Shown: piece by piece, positions 34,146 to 47,100 of the stretch
How positions within the stretch are numbered: the stretch's first letter is position 1
How the letters are laid out: the number at the start of each line of letters is the position of its first letter
Source: Erigeron canadensis
Taxonomy: Eukaryota > Streptophyta > Magnoliopsida > Asterales > Asteraceae
Reading direction: 5' to 3'
Length of the DNA: 64,000 bases
Assembly (NCBI RefSeq): GCF_010389155.1
Contig: NC_057761.1
Coordinates: 10,480,501-10,544,500, forward strand
The notes under the pieces: model-generated
Told to the model about the DNA's origin: nothing
Databases searched by the model: none
What the model saw: only the letters and a program-made list of their open reading frames with translations
Program-made: the position numbers and the translations under genes

Positions 34146-37100
34146 ATGACTACTATTCTAGCTCCCGCAAATTCACCAAATGCCCTACTTATTTGCAAGA
34201 TGATCATGCACGATCATGAGGTTGGTCGTGGAAACACACCTCCAAAGTTGTTCTGTATGGAAAACTATTGGATGTGAAAGAGACGTTTTGAAGACTACAT
34301 TCGTCTCACTGACATGGACATGTGGCTAGTGATAATTCAAGGTTTTGATTGGCCTTCGTATGAGAAGAATGGAGTGATCGGTAGGTATACTTATGCTGAT
34401 ATGCCGATTGAAGAACGAAAAAGATACACAATTGAGGGAAAGGCTTTATCCACTCTTACTATGGCCTTACCTCAAGATAGTGTACACTTGTTCAAGAAAT
34501 ACACTACTTCAAAGGACTTATGGGATGCTCTTGAAAGATATTGTGAGGGCGATGTAACCTTGAAGAAGAATCGTATCAAACTTCTGAAGTGCCAATACGA
34601 AGCTTTCAATGGACTGAAAGGAGAATCTCTTGACGAGATTATTATTCGATTCAGTCATTTAACTACTGAGTTGTCATATTTTGAGGTTGTTTATCCTCAA
34701 ACTGAGCTAGTCGATAAGTTATTGGACTCACTACCTAAGACATGGACTGATTATGTTCATCAACTTCAAGATGATCAAGAATATAGCTCATGGGATTTTG
34801 AAAAGGTGGTTTCCAAGCTGAAGAACAGAGATATGAAAAGAAGAATAAAAGATACACACTCGGATTTCACTCAAGATCCATCATTGTATCATGCTCAGTC
34901 TGTTCATTTAGCAAGTTCTAGCTCAGGAAATAATGCATTTCTAAGTGGTGCTGAAGCTACACCAATAGTAGATGCTGAAGGTCTGGCTGGATATGTTGCT
35001 TATGACAATGCAAATACGAATGTCAAGAGCAATGTACAATCTTTTCACTCTATGCCAATGAGTATGAGTTCTGTAGAAGGTAGAATGAGTGTTTACTCAG
35101 CCTTTTGTAATGCTCATGAAGCATTTATCGGAGGAAAGATTACTGATCCTGCAGTGATTGATGAGTATTACAATCAGATAGATCCTGATGATTTGGAAGA
35201 AATGGATCTACAATGGCAGCTGGCTATGCTCACTATTAAGGTCAGAAGATTCATTCAGAGAACCGGGAGACCTATAGGTAATGGCACCAAAGGGTTTGAC
35301 AAATGCAAGGTGAAATGTTTCAATTGCGATGGATTTGGTCACTTTGCAAGAGAGTGTCAACGACCTAAGAGGATTGATAATACCGTTGCTGGTCATCAAA
35401 ATTACAATCAAGGCGGTATTAGTCCAAGTAATCAGAAAACTCAAGCAATGATTACATATCCTGCTACTTCACAACAGCCAGTTTCGTCACCATTTTTGGA
35501 GTCAAAGGTCGTTGTTGTTCAGAATCCGGATGGTACTTATCAATGTGATACACAATCCGATGATACCTCGAATCATGCCTACATGGTAGAGTTATATGAT
35601 GAGGTAGCTGCAACAATTGATTATGCTGTATACTCAAGTGAAGAGAGTGCATCTGAGATAGTTAAGCAGAATGTACGTAATATTGCTGAGACTGTGAGAT
35701 CTGAGAGTGAACCTATGACAGCAGTGAAAGCATCTGAAGAAAAGGAAGAGTCATTGAGTCCTGCTGATGACATTTCTATGAAGAGCATTGAAGAACAAAT
35801 GAAGAACTTCGTGATACCTGAAGGTATGACAACTGAAGACTTTGTTGCATACATGGCAGATTGCAAGGCTGCAAATCAGAAGGTATCCTGTTCTTTGTTT
35901 TCTATTGTTGACGTTTGTAAAATGGTGTCAGATTTGAAAGTTGAGGTGTTTATTCTGAATAAATCTGTTATTAACTTAACTAGTCAAAACTCCATGTTTT
36001 AGAAAGAAAACGACTCTTTGTTTGCCAAAAATTCTGGTTTGGTAAAACAAGAAAGTCTTTATCAAGATAAGATTCGTGCATCTGATAAGGATATTCTTGC
36101 CTTGAAAGAAAAATTAAAAGAGTCAGTCTTAATGGAAAAAGTAGGAAATGATCAATATGCTCAACTAACTGAAGACTTCTCTAAGAAAGAGAAAGAATTA
36201 GTTGATGCAAAACTGGAAATAGTTAAGCTGAATGCAAGATTGGACCAAATTAGGGGATCTGAATTAATAAGATCAATGCAGATGAAAAAGCGTGTACCAC
36301 GGGATTCAAAAGATAAAAGTGGTTTAGGTTTGAATTATAAAGAAGTTAGAGGTCCATTTAATGATAATTACACAGAGTCTCTAACACAGCTTTCTGAAAA
36401 GGTTGATATTGGTGAAATTTCTCCAATTGTCTCAGAAAATCAAAATGTTGATCTTAAGACTCCTAAAAACTCTAAAAGCTCAATTGATAAAATAAAAGAG
36501 CTTAACAAGAGACATAAGCTGGAAAGTTCTTTTGTCAGACTAGTAGATCCTAAAAATGGAGTTTATGATGCTAATTTTCCCATAGGGTCTAGTCAAGTGA
36601 ATTCAACTTGTCATGTTGATAAGAGTGTTAAATGTTTTACAATGAAGGGATGTGATACTGTTTTTACTTCCACTAAAATTGATTTTGAAAAGATTGATCA
36701 TGACAAGATTGATAAAGTATGGAATAAGGATGAATCTACATTTAGTGGAGTCCCCTTAACTCCATACTCGACTCATAAGAATTCTCAAAAGAAGGTACAT
36801 TTTTCCGATAAAAATGAGTCAACTGGTTTATCAAAAGAAGAGTCGGCCACAATTGAACTTAAGGAATGTTTAGGCATGACTTCAGCTGAGTTTGATGTTA
36901 AAGCTAAGAAAGAAAAAGCTAAAAAATCTTGTTTTTATTGTTATGAAGTAGGACATGTTTATAGTTGTTGTCCAAATAGGAAAAGAAGATGTCCAGAAAA
37001 GGGTATGTCCTCTGGAGGATCTAGTGACTCAGACATTGTTGCTCATGACAATAGATCTAAGACTCCAAAACGACAGGGACCTTCAAAGAATACTACTTCT

Positions 37101-37405
37101 AGTAGTGTAAGTCCGAGTCGTTCTTGTACACCTCAAAGGAGTTATTCACCTAGGAAGATGGCTCAGCAAAATTGGTCACCCCTTCTAGAATTAATAGTTC
37201 GTCTAAATTCTATGATCGATTAGGGAGTCAACGTAGATATGGTACACATTCACCAAGGAATTCTCCTCCTAAGACTTGTTTCACTTCACCTAAGAAACAG
37301 TCTGTGACACCATCCTCATCCAAGGCTCCAGTACAGAGCGATGGATATTGGACCGAATTAATCATTAGAGATGAATTCGGAAAACCTAAACCTCAAAAGG
37401 TTTGA
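34146..37405 (+). pseudogene. gag: gag of element 6, broken
   Basis: The ATG at 34146 (MTTILAPANSP) opens the frame. It contains the copia gag region common to UBN2/Retrotran_gag_2 proteins (LWDALERYCEGDVTLKKNR, LLDSLPKTWTDYVHQL), a CCHC knuckle at 35316-35357 (CFNCDGFGHFAREC) and a second at 36930-36971 (CFYCYEVGHVYSCC). Breaks are TGA at 34275-34277, expected Trp by context, TAG at 36000-36002, and a frame shift near 37180; the last part ends at 37405. Between the knuckles is an acidic and Lys-rich region with coiled-coil character. Confidence 0.85.
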
Positions 37406-37440
37406 GTTCCCTTCAGAAACTAACCATCTTATTGTCTGAT

Positions 37441-40400
37441 GTGCAGGGAGAACCAAGGAAGCCTATCAGTCTATGGTATGTTGACAGTAGACTCTCTCAG
37501 CACATGACAGAATGTGTTGTCCAATTATGAAGATGTAAATGGTTCGTATGTTAGTTTCGCAGGTCCCAAGGGCAGCAACATCTCGGTCCAAGGTGATGTT
37601 GTCAATGGGAAGATTACGCTGGAAAAGGTCAATTATGTGGAACAGTTAGCACATAATCTATTGAGTGTTTCTCAGATTTGTGACAAGAGTAACAATGTCC
37701 ATTTTACCAGAGAAAGAAGCACTTATTCTGAAGCCATGATATGTTATTCCTGAAGACTGGATCCTGCTAAAAGCTCCTAGGAAGAGAGACATCTATGGCC
37801 TTGTGTTAGGTGTTGATGATCCAAAGGAGTCAGTTTGCTTATTAACTAAAGCAAACGAATCTAAATCATTGCTATGGCATAGAAGAATGGGACATATTAA
37901 TTTCCGAAAGATGAATGATATTTTCAGACATGGTTTGGTTGACCGCGTTCCCATGAAACGGTTTGAAATGGAAGACAAATGTGTACCTTGTCTGAAAGGG
38001 AAACAACAAAAGTCTGCCCATGAACCGAAGCAAGAAAATTCTATTGCCAGCCCATTTGAGCTACTTCACATGGATTTGTTTGGTCCAGTTAATGTAAGAA
38101 GTATTGGTGGAATGTATTACTGTTTGGTGGTTACCGATGACTACTCGAGATTCTCATGGGTATTCTTTCTTAAATCGAAAGATGAAACTCCTCAAATTTT
38201 GATAAATTTCTTTGTCAAAACTGAAAGTATTTATGGAGTTCGTGTTAAGAGAATCAGGAGTGACAACGGAACTGAATTCAAGAATAATGTAATGGATGTC
38301 TTTTGTTTGTCAAAAGGAATCCAACATCAATACAGTTTGCCGTATGAACCACAACAGAATGGAGTTTCTGAAAGAAAGAATAGGACTCTAATCGAGACAG
38401 CCAGAACTATGCTTGCAGATTCAGGGCTTCCTACTATGTTTTGGGGGGAGGCAGTGAATACAGCGTGTCATATTATAAATAGGGTTACTGTAGTCAAACG
38501 TCATAACAAGACATGCTATGAGCTTCTACATAAGAAGAAACAGAATTTACAGAATGTTTAGCCATTTTGTGTACCGTGTACTTTCTTGAAATATCTACCT
38601 CAGTCAAAGTTTGATCCAAAGGTTGAAGAGGGATTTTTCATGGGTTATAAACCGGGAACATCAATTCGACAGGTTTAAAACAAGCAGACAGGCAAAGTTG
38701 ACTTAGGTACAAATGTCAAGATTGTTAGTCATAAGCCCGCTATTCATTCTGGAACTAGCAAAATCTTCGATTATGATAGTGTGTTTAGTTCACTACACGG
38801 TCCTGATTCTTATTCAGATCCTGAGACAGTTGATGGTGTGATTATTTTAAGAGATCACTTGGATAATACTCCTACATCTCCGCCTACTCAAAATGTCGAG
38901 TCTACTACTGTTGTTGATGAAAGTGGTAAGGACAAGATTAAGACACCAAATTCAGATGATAGTGAACCCGAGAACACTACACCACTTACTCCGTCAAAGG
39001 TTTCACTGCCTGATGATGATCTTATTTCTGAAGAATCGGAAGATGATTTTAGCTCTCCTGAGTTTTAGATTAAAACGAATTTAGGAGAAAGTCTGAATGT
39101 TTAGAAATCAGTTAAATAAGGACCTGACTAGTTTATTTTGTGAAGTGAAAGACACTGGATTAATAACTAAGTGTTTATATTCTGGTTTCATTTTACAAGT
39201 AGAACCTAAGAATGTTAAGGCAGCACTTCAAGATCCATGTTGGGTTGAAGCTATGCAAGAAGAATTAGCTCAATTTGAAAAACTTGGAGTTTGGGAGTTA
39301 GTAGATGTACCTAGAGGTAAAAGACCGATTGAAACTCGTTGGGTATATAAATGCAAATGAGATAAAAAAAAAGGGGTTGTTACCAGAAATAAGGCACGTT
39401 TGGCTGTTCAGGGGTTTGCACAACGAGAAGGATATGACTATAACGAAACTTTTTGGCCAGTTGCTAGGATTGAAGCTATAAGGTTATTTTTAGCCTATGC
39501 AAGTTTCAAAGGTATAAAGGTGTATCAGTTAGACGTTAAGAGTGCCTTCTTATACGGTGAAGTTAAAGAAGAAGTATATGTTCACCAACCACTGGGGTTT
39601 GAAGATCCGAACTATCCAAGAAGAGCATATCGACTGGATAAGGCTCTTTATGGATTGCATCAAGCACCCAGAGTGTGGTATGAAAAGTTGTCGACACATT
39701 TGTTGACAAATGGTTTTACAAGAGGATCGATAGACAACACATTGTTTATCATGTGGAAGAAGCAAGATTATCTGATTGCACAAGTTTGCATGGATGATAT
39801 CATTTTTCGTTCATCTAATATAAAGATGTGCAAAGAGTTTGAAATGAGCATGAAAAATGAATTTGAAACAAGTGCTTTGGGGGAACTTCAATTTTTCCTC
39901 GGACTGCAAGTTGATCAAAGAAAAGATGGATTTTTTATTCACCAGTCTAAGTATGTCGATGACATCTTGGAGAGATTTCAAATGTTAGAATCCAAGACAT
40001 ATGGTACCCCTATTCAGCAAAATCATGGTTTAGGAGTTCTTGATCCGAAAGATGAACTTGTGGATGCAACTTATTATCGTGCTATTATTGGATCATTGAT
40101 GTATCTGACTGCTTCTCGTCCAGATATTATGTTCGCTGTTTGTGTTTGCGCTAGATTTCAAACTAGTATGAAAGAGTCACATTTGGTTGCAGCAAAACGT
40201 ATTTTACGTTATCTTAAGGGAAACCAAGGGCTTGGTCTATGGTATCCTATGGGAGGAACGTTTGATTTTGTTGCATATACTAATTCGGACTTTGGCGGTT
40301 GTAACAATCACAGAAATTCTACGACTGGAGGTTGTCAGTTGTTAGGAGGAAGATTAGTATCGTGGCAGTGCAAGAAGCAGACATTTGTTGCTCAGTCTTC

Positions 40401-40739
40401 AAGTGAGGCAGAGTATATGGCTGCTGGTAGCTGTTGTTCCCAGGTATTGTGGATTCAGAAACAACTTCGTGACTACGGTATGGATTTTCTTGATACTCCT
40501 ATTAGAATAGACAATAAGTCAGCTATAGACATTACAAATAATCCTGTCATGCATAAGGTCACCAAGCATATTGATATTAGACATCATTTCTTGCATGATT
40601 GTGCCAAAAGAAGTTAATTCGTTTGGAAAAAGTTATAACTGATGATAATTTAGCCGATTTGTATACCAATGCATTTGATAAGGCTCAATTTGAGAAGTTA
40701 ATTCTTCTCAATGGGATGAAGAATGCTGATTCATATTAA
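37441..40739 (+). pseudogene. pol: pol of element 6, many breaks
   Basis: The protease motif is decayed (WYVDSRLSQHMTE). The integrase zinc-binding region (LLWHRRMGHINF ... CVPCLKGKQQ) and core (LLHMDLFGPV, IRSDNGTEFKN) are open at 37803-38561. The linker has several stops and frame changes (38559, 38676, 39066, 39100-39190). Reverse transcriptase is open from 39400, but its catalytic box reads CMDD at 39787-39798 instead of YVDD. RNase H follows to 40617, where a frame shift precedes the C-terminus ending at 40737-40739. Confidence 0.88.
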
Positions 40740-42652
40740 ATCTCTCAAATAACTAATTTTGTAAGTTTGTGTCTGTAAATAGCTAGAGTCATAAAAATAC
40801 AAAAAGAGTTCTTAGTGTCATAAAAAAACCATAAAAATGTGAAAAATGACAAAATGACAAAAATATGGGAGAGATTTAAGTTGATGCTGTAAGACGATTA
40901 GAAGTGAGGATACTTAGCTTTTAAGTCTGCTTAATCGTAATATAACTGCTTAGTTCACTGATTACAATTTGGGATATATTGGTAGACACAAAGTAGCAAG
41001 GTTTTCTTAATCTGGACTTAAATCATACAATGTTCTTGTGGGAAACATATTCAGATATATGGCTGAGAATGCTTGCTTTTCAGTAATGAATTTTTTGTTC
41101 AAAGATGTAGCATTACTATAGGATTTGTTCATAATATAGGCAAAAACCTCTACAACTCATGAGCATGAAAGTTAAATGTGATATTGTTAATGCAAATGAA
41201 ATGAATGTTAATTAAGGGGCTAATGTGGTCTTTGTATACCTAGCCTACCTAAAGCTTCCAACTTGGGATAGGTTGTCAGAAAGTTCGCTACATGGGTCTC
41301 ATAGAAAATCACGGGTTCCTTATAAATAATGAAATGCAAAAGCAAATAAGTTAAATCACAAAGTAATTAAATTTTGTTATCTAAAAAGTGTCTCATGATT
41401 TGTTTAAGGATGTTTTTGAATATATATTGAATATTTGTTATCTTAGTGCTTGCATCGATTACGAAAGTATAACTGAATGTGGGTCACATAAGTTCGCAAA
41501 CTATTCAGTGGCATATTAGGCTACTCGGGTTACATGGTGACTGTCCTTGGCCAGGGTATGTCGAAAGTGTCACAACTCAAAGGAAACTGGAAGTACCGAG
41601 TGTTTAAGAGGACAAACATACCAGTAATCGTGGTTGGGTCACTGTTTATAAATAATAATAAGAGAATTATTTCTCACTTGCAGAGTTATGTAAATGCTAA
41701 TCTGATCTAATCTGCAGAAACTTAGAATTTCTTGTAAATGAATAAAGTAGTTTAGTTTTTATTTTAGCTAATTTTATTTTTATTTTTATTTTTGTATTAA
41801 TAAGTGTCAGTTTGTGTGTCAAACTAGTTCTTATTGCACGAGAGATTTGATAAGCATCTAATGATTCTGTATGAAGTTATATGATTCTTAGTGAATTATA
41901 TGAGTCTTGTTGCTTATGGTAAGTATGTTTAAAAGATGGATTTTCTAATTAATAAATAAGTTGTTTAATTTAGAAAATGAAAAGGATTTGAAATTGAAAA
42001 GTCAAAATATTTTTGAATGTGTTTCAAGTAAATTTTTGAAATTTCAATTGTTTTTGGTTGATAAGTATGCTTGACAAAGATTGGACTTGACTAAGATTTT
42101 TGGTCGATAGGTTAAGATTTTGATTGTTTTGCATATTTATAATTTTTGTTGATTTTGATGCATTGATGAAGTTTGTTAAGTGTGCAGGTTACAGATTTCA
42201 TTTTATATGTATTGAGACGGACAACAATCTATGCACGAAACGTGCTACAAGGATGGATTGTCTTGTATTTATTAACCTAAGACTTAGTGTGATAGGTTAT
42301 TTCTGTATTATCAAGATCACAACCTAAGATGTAATGTGATAGGTTGTTCATATGATATTTTGATGTATTATAATGCATTATACATTAAATATGTTTTGAT
42401 GTAAGTTTGCATTTGTTGAGTTAAACTTCGATGAAGAATTGATCGATTTTATGTCAAGACTATAATGTAAGATTGATTTGATACATTATTTTGAGGACAA
42501 GTTAGTACGGATGATTTACGAGTACATATTCGAGCAAATACAGGTTTTTAGTAATGAGCATCTACAAGTTTATGTATTCAGAAATTTTGTAATTTTTCTA
42601 TGATAAGTTTTCTGGGAAAATTGACAAAATTTGGCTAAGGAAAGCAATTCGT
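40740..42652. other. Long non-coding stretch after element 6 pol
   Basis: About 1.9 kb of AT-rich sequence without a convincing ORF on either strand. It may be an unusually long 3' untranslated region of element 6 or an unrelated insertion. I see no polypurine tract that I can place with confidence. Confidence 0.4.
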
Positions 42653-42939
42653 GTGTAATTGTATTTAAGTTCGTCCGTGCTGACGTCAGCATACCTCGCG
42701 CTGACGTCAGCAAGAAGCCCATGAAGTTCGTCTTCGGCCCGGCCCATGAACTTGGATATAAATATGGGTTATTACTATTCATTAATTACCATTAATCCGA
42801 AATTAAACCCTAAAATTACCACACGAACTTGCCTCCCTCGTGCGCACTATTCATTCGTCACTAAATTCGATCTTTTCATTCCTTTTTAGTGTTAAACATC
42901 TAGGATTGTTGGTATAATTCCAATCTAGGATAGATTATT
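42653..42939 (+). repeat. LTR-like remnant resembling element 6 LTR
   Basis: It holds two TGACGTCA palindromes (42681-42688, 42702-42709), a TATAAATA at 42757-42764 and ACACGAACTTGCC downstream, in the same order as in the element 6 LTR, but the rest does not align. It is cut by the element 4 LTR at 42940. It may be a diverged or related-family LTR. Confidence 0.35.
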
Positions 42940-43976
42940 ATACAGTCCCAGAAGTGTAACAGAATACCAAAGTATAATGTACACAAATAGTTGTAGAGGG
43001 GGGATGAATACAACTTTCGTCTTTCCTTAGTTATATATTATGAAAATAGTTTTAAAGATTCAGTTATATACATTTAGAGCATACTATAAAGACAAGAATC
43101 AATTAAAACAGTAAAGCAGAAAGTAAACATTCTTAGACACAGATTGCGTAATGTAATCCTTTATTAAGAAATGATCTATACAAAGAATTACAGGGTTGTT
43201 GCGGAAACAAGATAACCTACAATATCTAAACAACCCCTGAAAATGACAAACAACAATCAATAAGTTTCTTGCTTAAGAGAAGCAGCCCAAGCTGACTCCT
43301 CACAGGCTAAGTTGTGTATAAGAGCAGAGAAACTTTCTGTGAAAAATGAATCAAAGGAATGTCACACATATCCCTTCAAGGATTGTAGCTTTTATAGGCG
43401 AAAGCTTCAAATTCACTTGGTGTCCAAATAAGCCACGTCTTCAATTATGGTTGGACGATCAAAAGGATATTGGATTGTGCCTTCATCGTACTTGTGGTCC
43501 CAAACCAGTAGTACGATATTTTTGATCGTCCAATGAGAGTATGGACACACATATGTAAATAGACCACCAACCTAGAGTTAGGGAATCTTCCTTATCACGT
43601 CATACAACATTACTCAGCAAATCCAGGTTGTTATCTTCACTTGATTGTCAGACACAGATTGCTCGTTTGTCATGAGCAAATCTGTCTAAGTGTTCTCCAA
43701 GCTGACTGCAATCCCAAGCTGACTTCCACTATCAGCTTGATCTTCTATCTTCAATCCTCCTCTTCGACTTGGATTGAATGCTATTCCCATTTGATGCAGC
43801 TTGAACAACACAGCTTCCATAAATTAAACAATTACAGAGTATGAAGCTTTATTCTGGGTCGCAACCTGTGTCAGCTTTGACATACCCAGATTACAACACA
43901 AGAACCAAAATAAATTACAAGTGTTTACCTATAGATTTGTCATCATTAAATTTACATCCTTCATTGGGACTCAACA
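42940..43976 (-). repeat. 3' LTR of element 4 (about 1037 bp)
   Basis: Minus-strand start TGTTGAGTCCC at 43976; the end near 42940 reads GGGACTGTATA, so the expected CA end is not seen and the limit is accurate only to a few bases. TATAAAAG on the minus strand at 43396-43389 is the likely promoter box. Confidence 0.88.
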
Positions 43977-43990
43977 ATCTCCCCCTATTT
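43977..43990 (-). other. Polypurine tract of element 4
   Basis: On the minus strand AAATAGGGGGAGAT directly precedes the LTR start. Confidence 0.85.
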
Positions 43991-44188
43991 GATGATGACA
44001 AAACCTTACACATTTTTCAAACTATCAGCTTACAAAGAATCAAAGTAATATATTGCTAACAGATTTTGACCCTTTAAATCTTTTTGGGTTCTTTTTGATC
44101 AGACAAGAAATTATCACAAGAAAACTGATTGAATATAAAAGTTGAGAATTACAAAGGAAAAAAAAATACTAAGATATCTTTCATACAT

Positions 44189-47100
44189 TCAACTTCCTAA
44201 GTAATCTACAGTCTCTTGTTTCACTTCAAATGAGGGGGCCACTGTTATATCAACCTTTCTATCTAGACCTTCTAGAATCAGAAACTGCTCATACCCATTT
44301 TCATCCTCACTAAAGTCTACACACATTCTGTATAATGTAAAAAGTTGCAAAGTGGGTACCTTTTTTATCTCAGCAGTTCTGAAGAAGACTAGTTGCCCTC
44401 TTGCATTTACAAAGTACATCCCATTCTCAGGTTCAGTGATGTGCAATCCACACTTAGCATTTTCAACATTTGAGGGGAGAGACAGATTTAAGTGGCTTAG
44501 AAGACTTTCTACAACCTCAGGTGCCAACTGCTCAAGAAATTCTGAAGGGTTCAAGTTCTTTATGAAATCTGTGTGATCACCTTCAGGACCATCAAGCTTG
44601 ACATATTTTGTTCTCCTTCTTTTCAGAGGTTCTTCAAACTCTTCTTCATCTTCCACATCAAAATATCTGGGTTTTGGAAGGCCTGAGACATTAATCTTGT
44701 TTTTAGCAACTATGTTCAATTTCTTCTCAAGAGCTTCCAAAACTGTCTCTCTATGAATAATGGGTTGTTGGTAAATGATATCATGAAGCTCAACCCACTC
44801 GGTAAATCCCAGATCAAATAACTTGTTCAGATCATAGGATTCCCAAGTATTTTCATACCCTTCTCTAGTAAGCCTTATGCAAGGTGTGGATTGATTTTTA
44901 TTTTTTTTAAGCAGAACCTGAAGAATGGTCTGTGGATGTCTTCTATAATTCATTCTTTCTTGGACTTTCTTGATATCCACAGCTTCCCATCCAACATGAG
45001 CTTTTACACTCTCCCTAACATCTTTAATCTTCAGAGATGGTTTGGAGTGAACTGCCATTTTTTTCTTTCCTTTTGCATCTGCTACAGCTTTTCTCTTTGA
45101 TCACACAACTGGCAATTTTTCTTCAACTTCTTTGTTGAGTGTTTCTTGAAGGACTTTGGCCAATTCAGGATCAGATTCAACAGCTGCGAGCTTCATTCTT
45201 TCCATTCTGTCTTCCACAATCATTTTGTAAGCTGCCTTGATAGATATATTCATCTCTTGAGCCATTTGTACTGCAAACTCCTTATCTTTTTCTTCTTGAG
45301 TAAGGACCTTCATACCACTTGAGCCTTCACTAGACACTCTTTCCTTTACCATGTATTGACTCAAGGTGGTGTTGTCTTCACTGGAAGTAGAGTTAGCACT
45401 TGCAAAATCTTTTGATGCAGAGTCAGCTTGCATAGGCACAGATTGGGAAGACTTTCCTTTTTCCACAACAGATTTCTCCCTTATCTCTCCAATATCTTTC
45501 ATTTCAACATCACTTACCTCCCCCTCAGCCTTCTCACCCTTCTTTACTTCTTCCTCAACAACTTCTTCAAACCTTATGCCACCAGACTCAGATTCTGGTA
45601 TTTTTATCCCCTCAGCTTCCTCAGACAAATTTGAGGTTGAGCCATATACAACTATCCTTCTATCATTTGCCTCTCTTTCTCTTCTAGCCTTGGCATACCT
45701 TTCATCCAACTTCTTTAAGTAAGCCTCAGTTTCTTTCTCTACAGCCATTCTTTCTTGTTCAATTTTAGCTTCACTTCTTTTCTTTTTCTTCTCCCCCTTT
45801 TTGTCATCATCAGTTGAAGGAAATGATCTTACTGGAGTAGAAAAGATTCCACTGAGTCTTGAATTTATCATGTCAATTCTGAAGTTGTTGGCAGCCCAAG
45901 ATCTGTGAAGATCAATGAAGTCATTATGAAGATTGACCATGTTGGATTTTACACCTTTTGAGATATCCACTAGCTCTTTCTTGAACTCAGCTTGGGATTT
46001 GTTGGCATTTTTGAGCTCAATGGATACTTCTCTGGTGAATTTTGTTGCATTTTTCTCAAGCTGACCCAGAGTGATCTTAATTATCTCATTTTGTTCATTA
46101 ATAGCCTTTGTAACACCATTAAGAGACTCTGTCAGCTTGCTCTGGTTCTTCTCCATCTCTTTCTTCAATCTGAATGTGATCTTGACACAGCTTCTCCATT
46201 CTTTTTCCCGTCAATTCCTGATCCTTTTGGATCTTTGCCAAGCCTTCAACCAACTTTGAATTCTCAACCTTAGAGGTTGACATGAATTCAGTGAACTGAT
46301 TTACCAAATTTGAAAATGAGATATTGGCAGTCTGGGAAGAACTTGCAGTTGGTTTTTCAACCCCTGTCTCCTTAGGAGGCAGACTGCAATCCTTAAGAAT
46401 AGGGTCAATTGGCTTATTTAGAATGAGGTCGAGTTGAGGAGAATTTTGGCTAATTTTCTCATGAGAGTGAGTCTCGTAAGCAGATTTGTCAGAAGTGACA
46501 ATGTGTAGATCAATCTGAGGAGAATTAACATGTAATTCAGATTGATGGCTAGTGGCAAATTGTTGATCTTGATGTTGATTAACACCTCCACTGGCATCTT
46601 CCATCAGAACATCCCTTGAGGATGGATGGACATGCACATCATCGAATGAAGAATCACCTCCGAAGATAGTGATTAGATTCTCACCAGAGTCGAGAGGACA
46701 CCTGATGGTTTCCAAGGCTGCACCTGGAGCTGGCATGGCCTCCCTAAAGAGAGGCATGGGACTTACAGAATCCATCTGTCCAAGGACAGAGGCTGCACAG
46801 ATTATGCAAGTGTAATGATGTTGTGTGAATCAGATTGCCCCTCAACCAAGGTGTGTTGTGTCACCAAGGTATCCTTGAGGAGAGTAATTGAGGCCTGTAT
46901 CTCATCTTATGATCTAGATGAGACATTGGCAGCCTATGCAAATTTAGAGTGTAAGAATAGAAGATTCTGACAAGCTCGGGAAATGGCAGTAGTGTCACCT
47001 TGGTGTTCGATACTACCACTCTTTGGCTGATCATCCTCAGAAATGATGTGCAAAGACTCTGACTCTTGTTGGATCTGGGCAAGATCCTCTGTTGTCCCTT

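Larger units (their letters stand above)
33154..40739 (+). mobile_element. Element 6: Ty1-copia retrotransposon of a second family
   Basis: It has a 5' LTR, primer site, repeat-rich leader, gag with two zinc knuckles, and pol in the copia order, inserted into an antisense gypsy gag. No third ORF follows pol. A clean 3' LTR is not found; the 2.2 kb downstream of pol is non-coding and ends in a sequence that only resembles this LTR, so the 3' limit is uncertain. Confidence 0.85.

Noticed and set aside
42124..42327. 67-codon ORF downstream of element 6
   Set aside because: AT-rich, biased to aromatic residues, without recognisable motif; likely chance.
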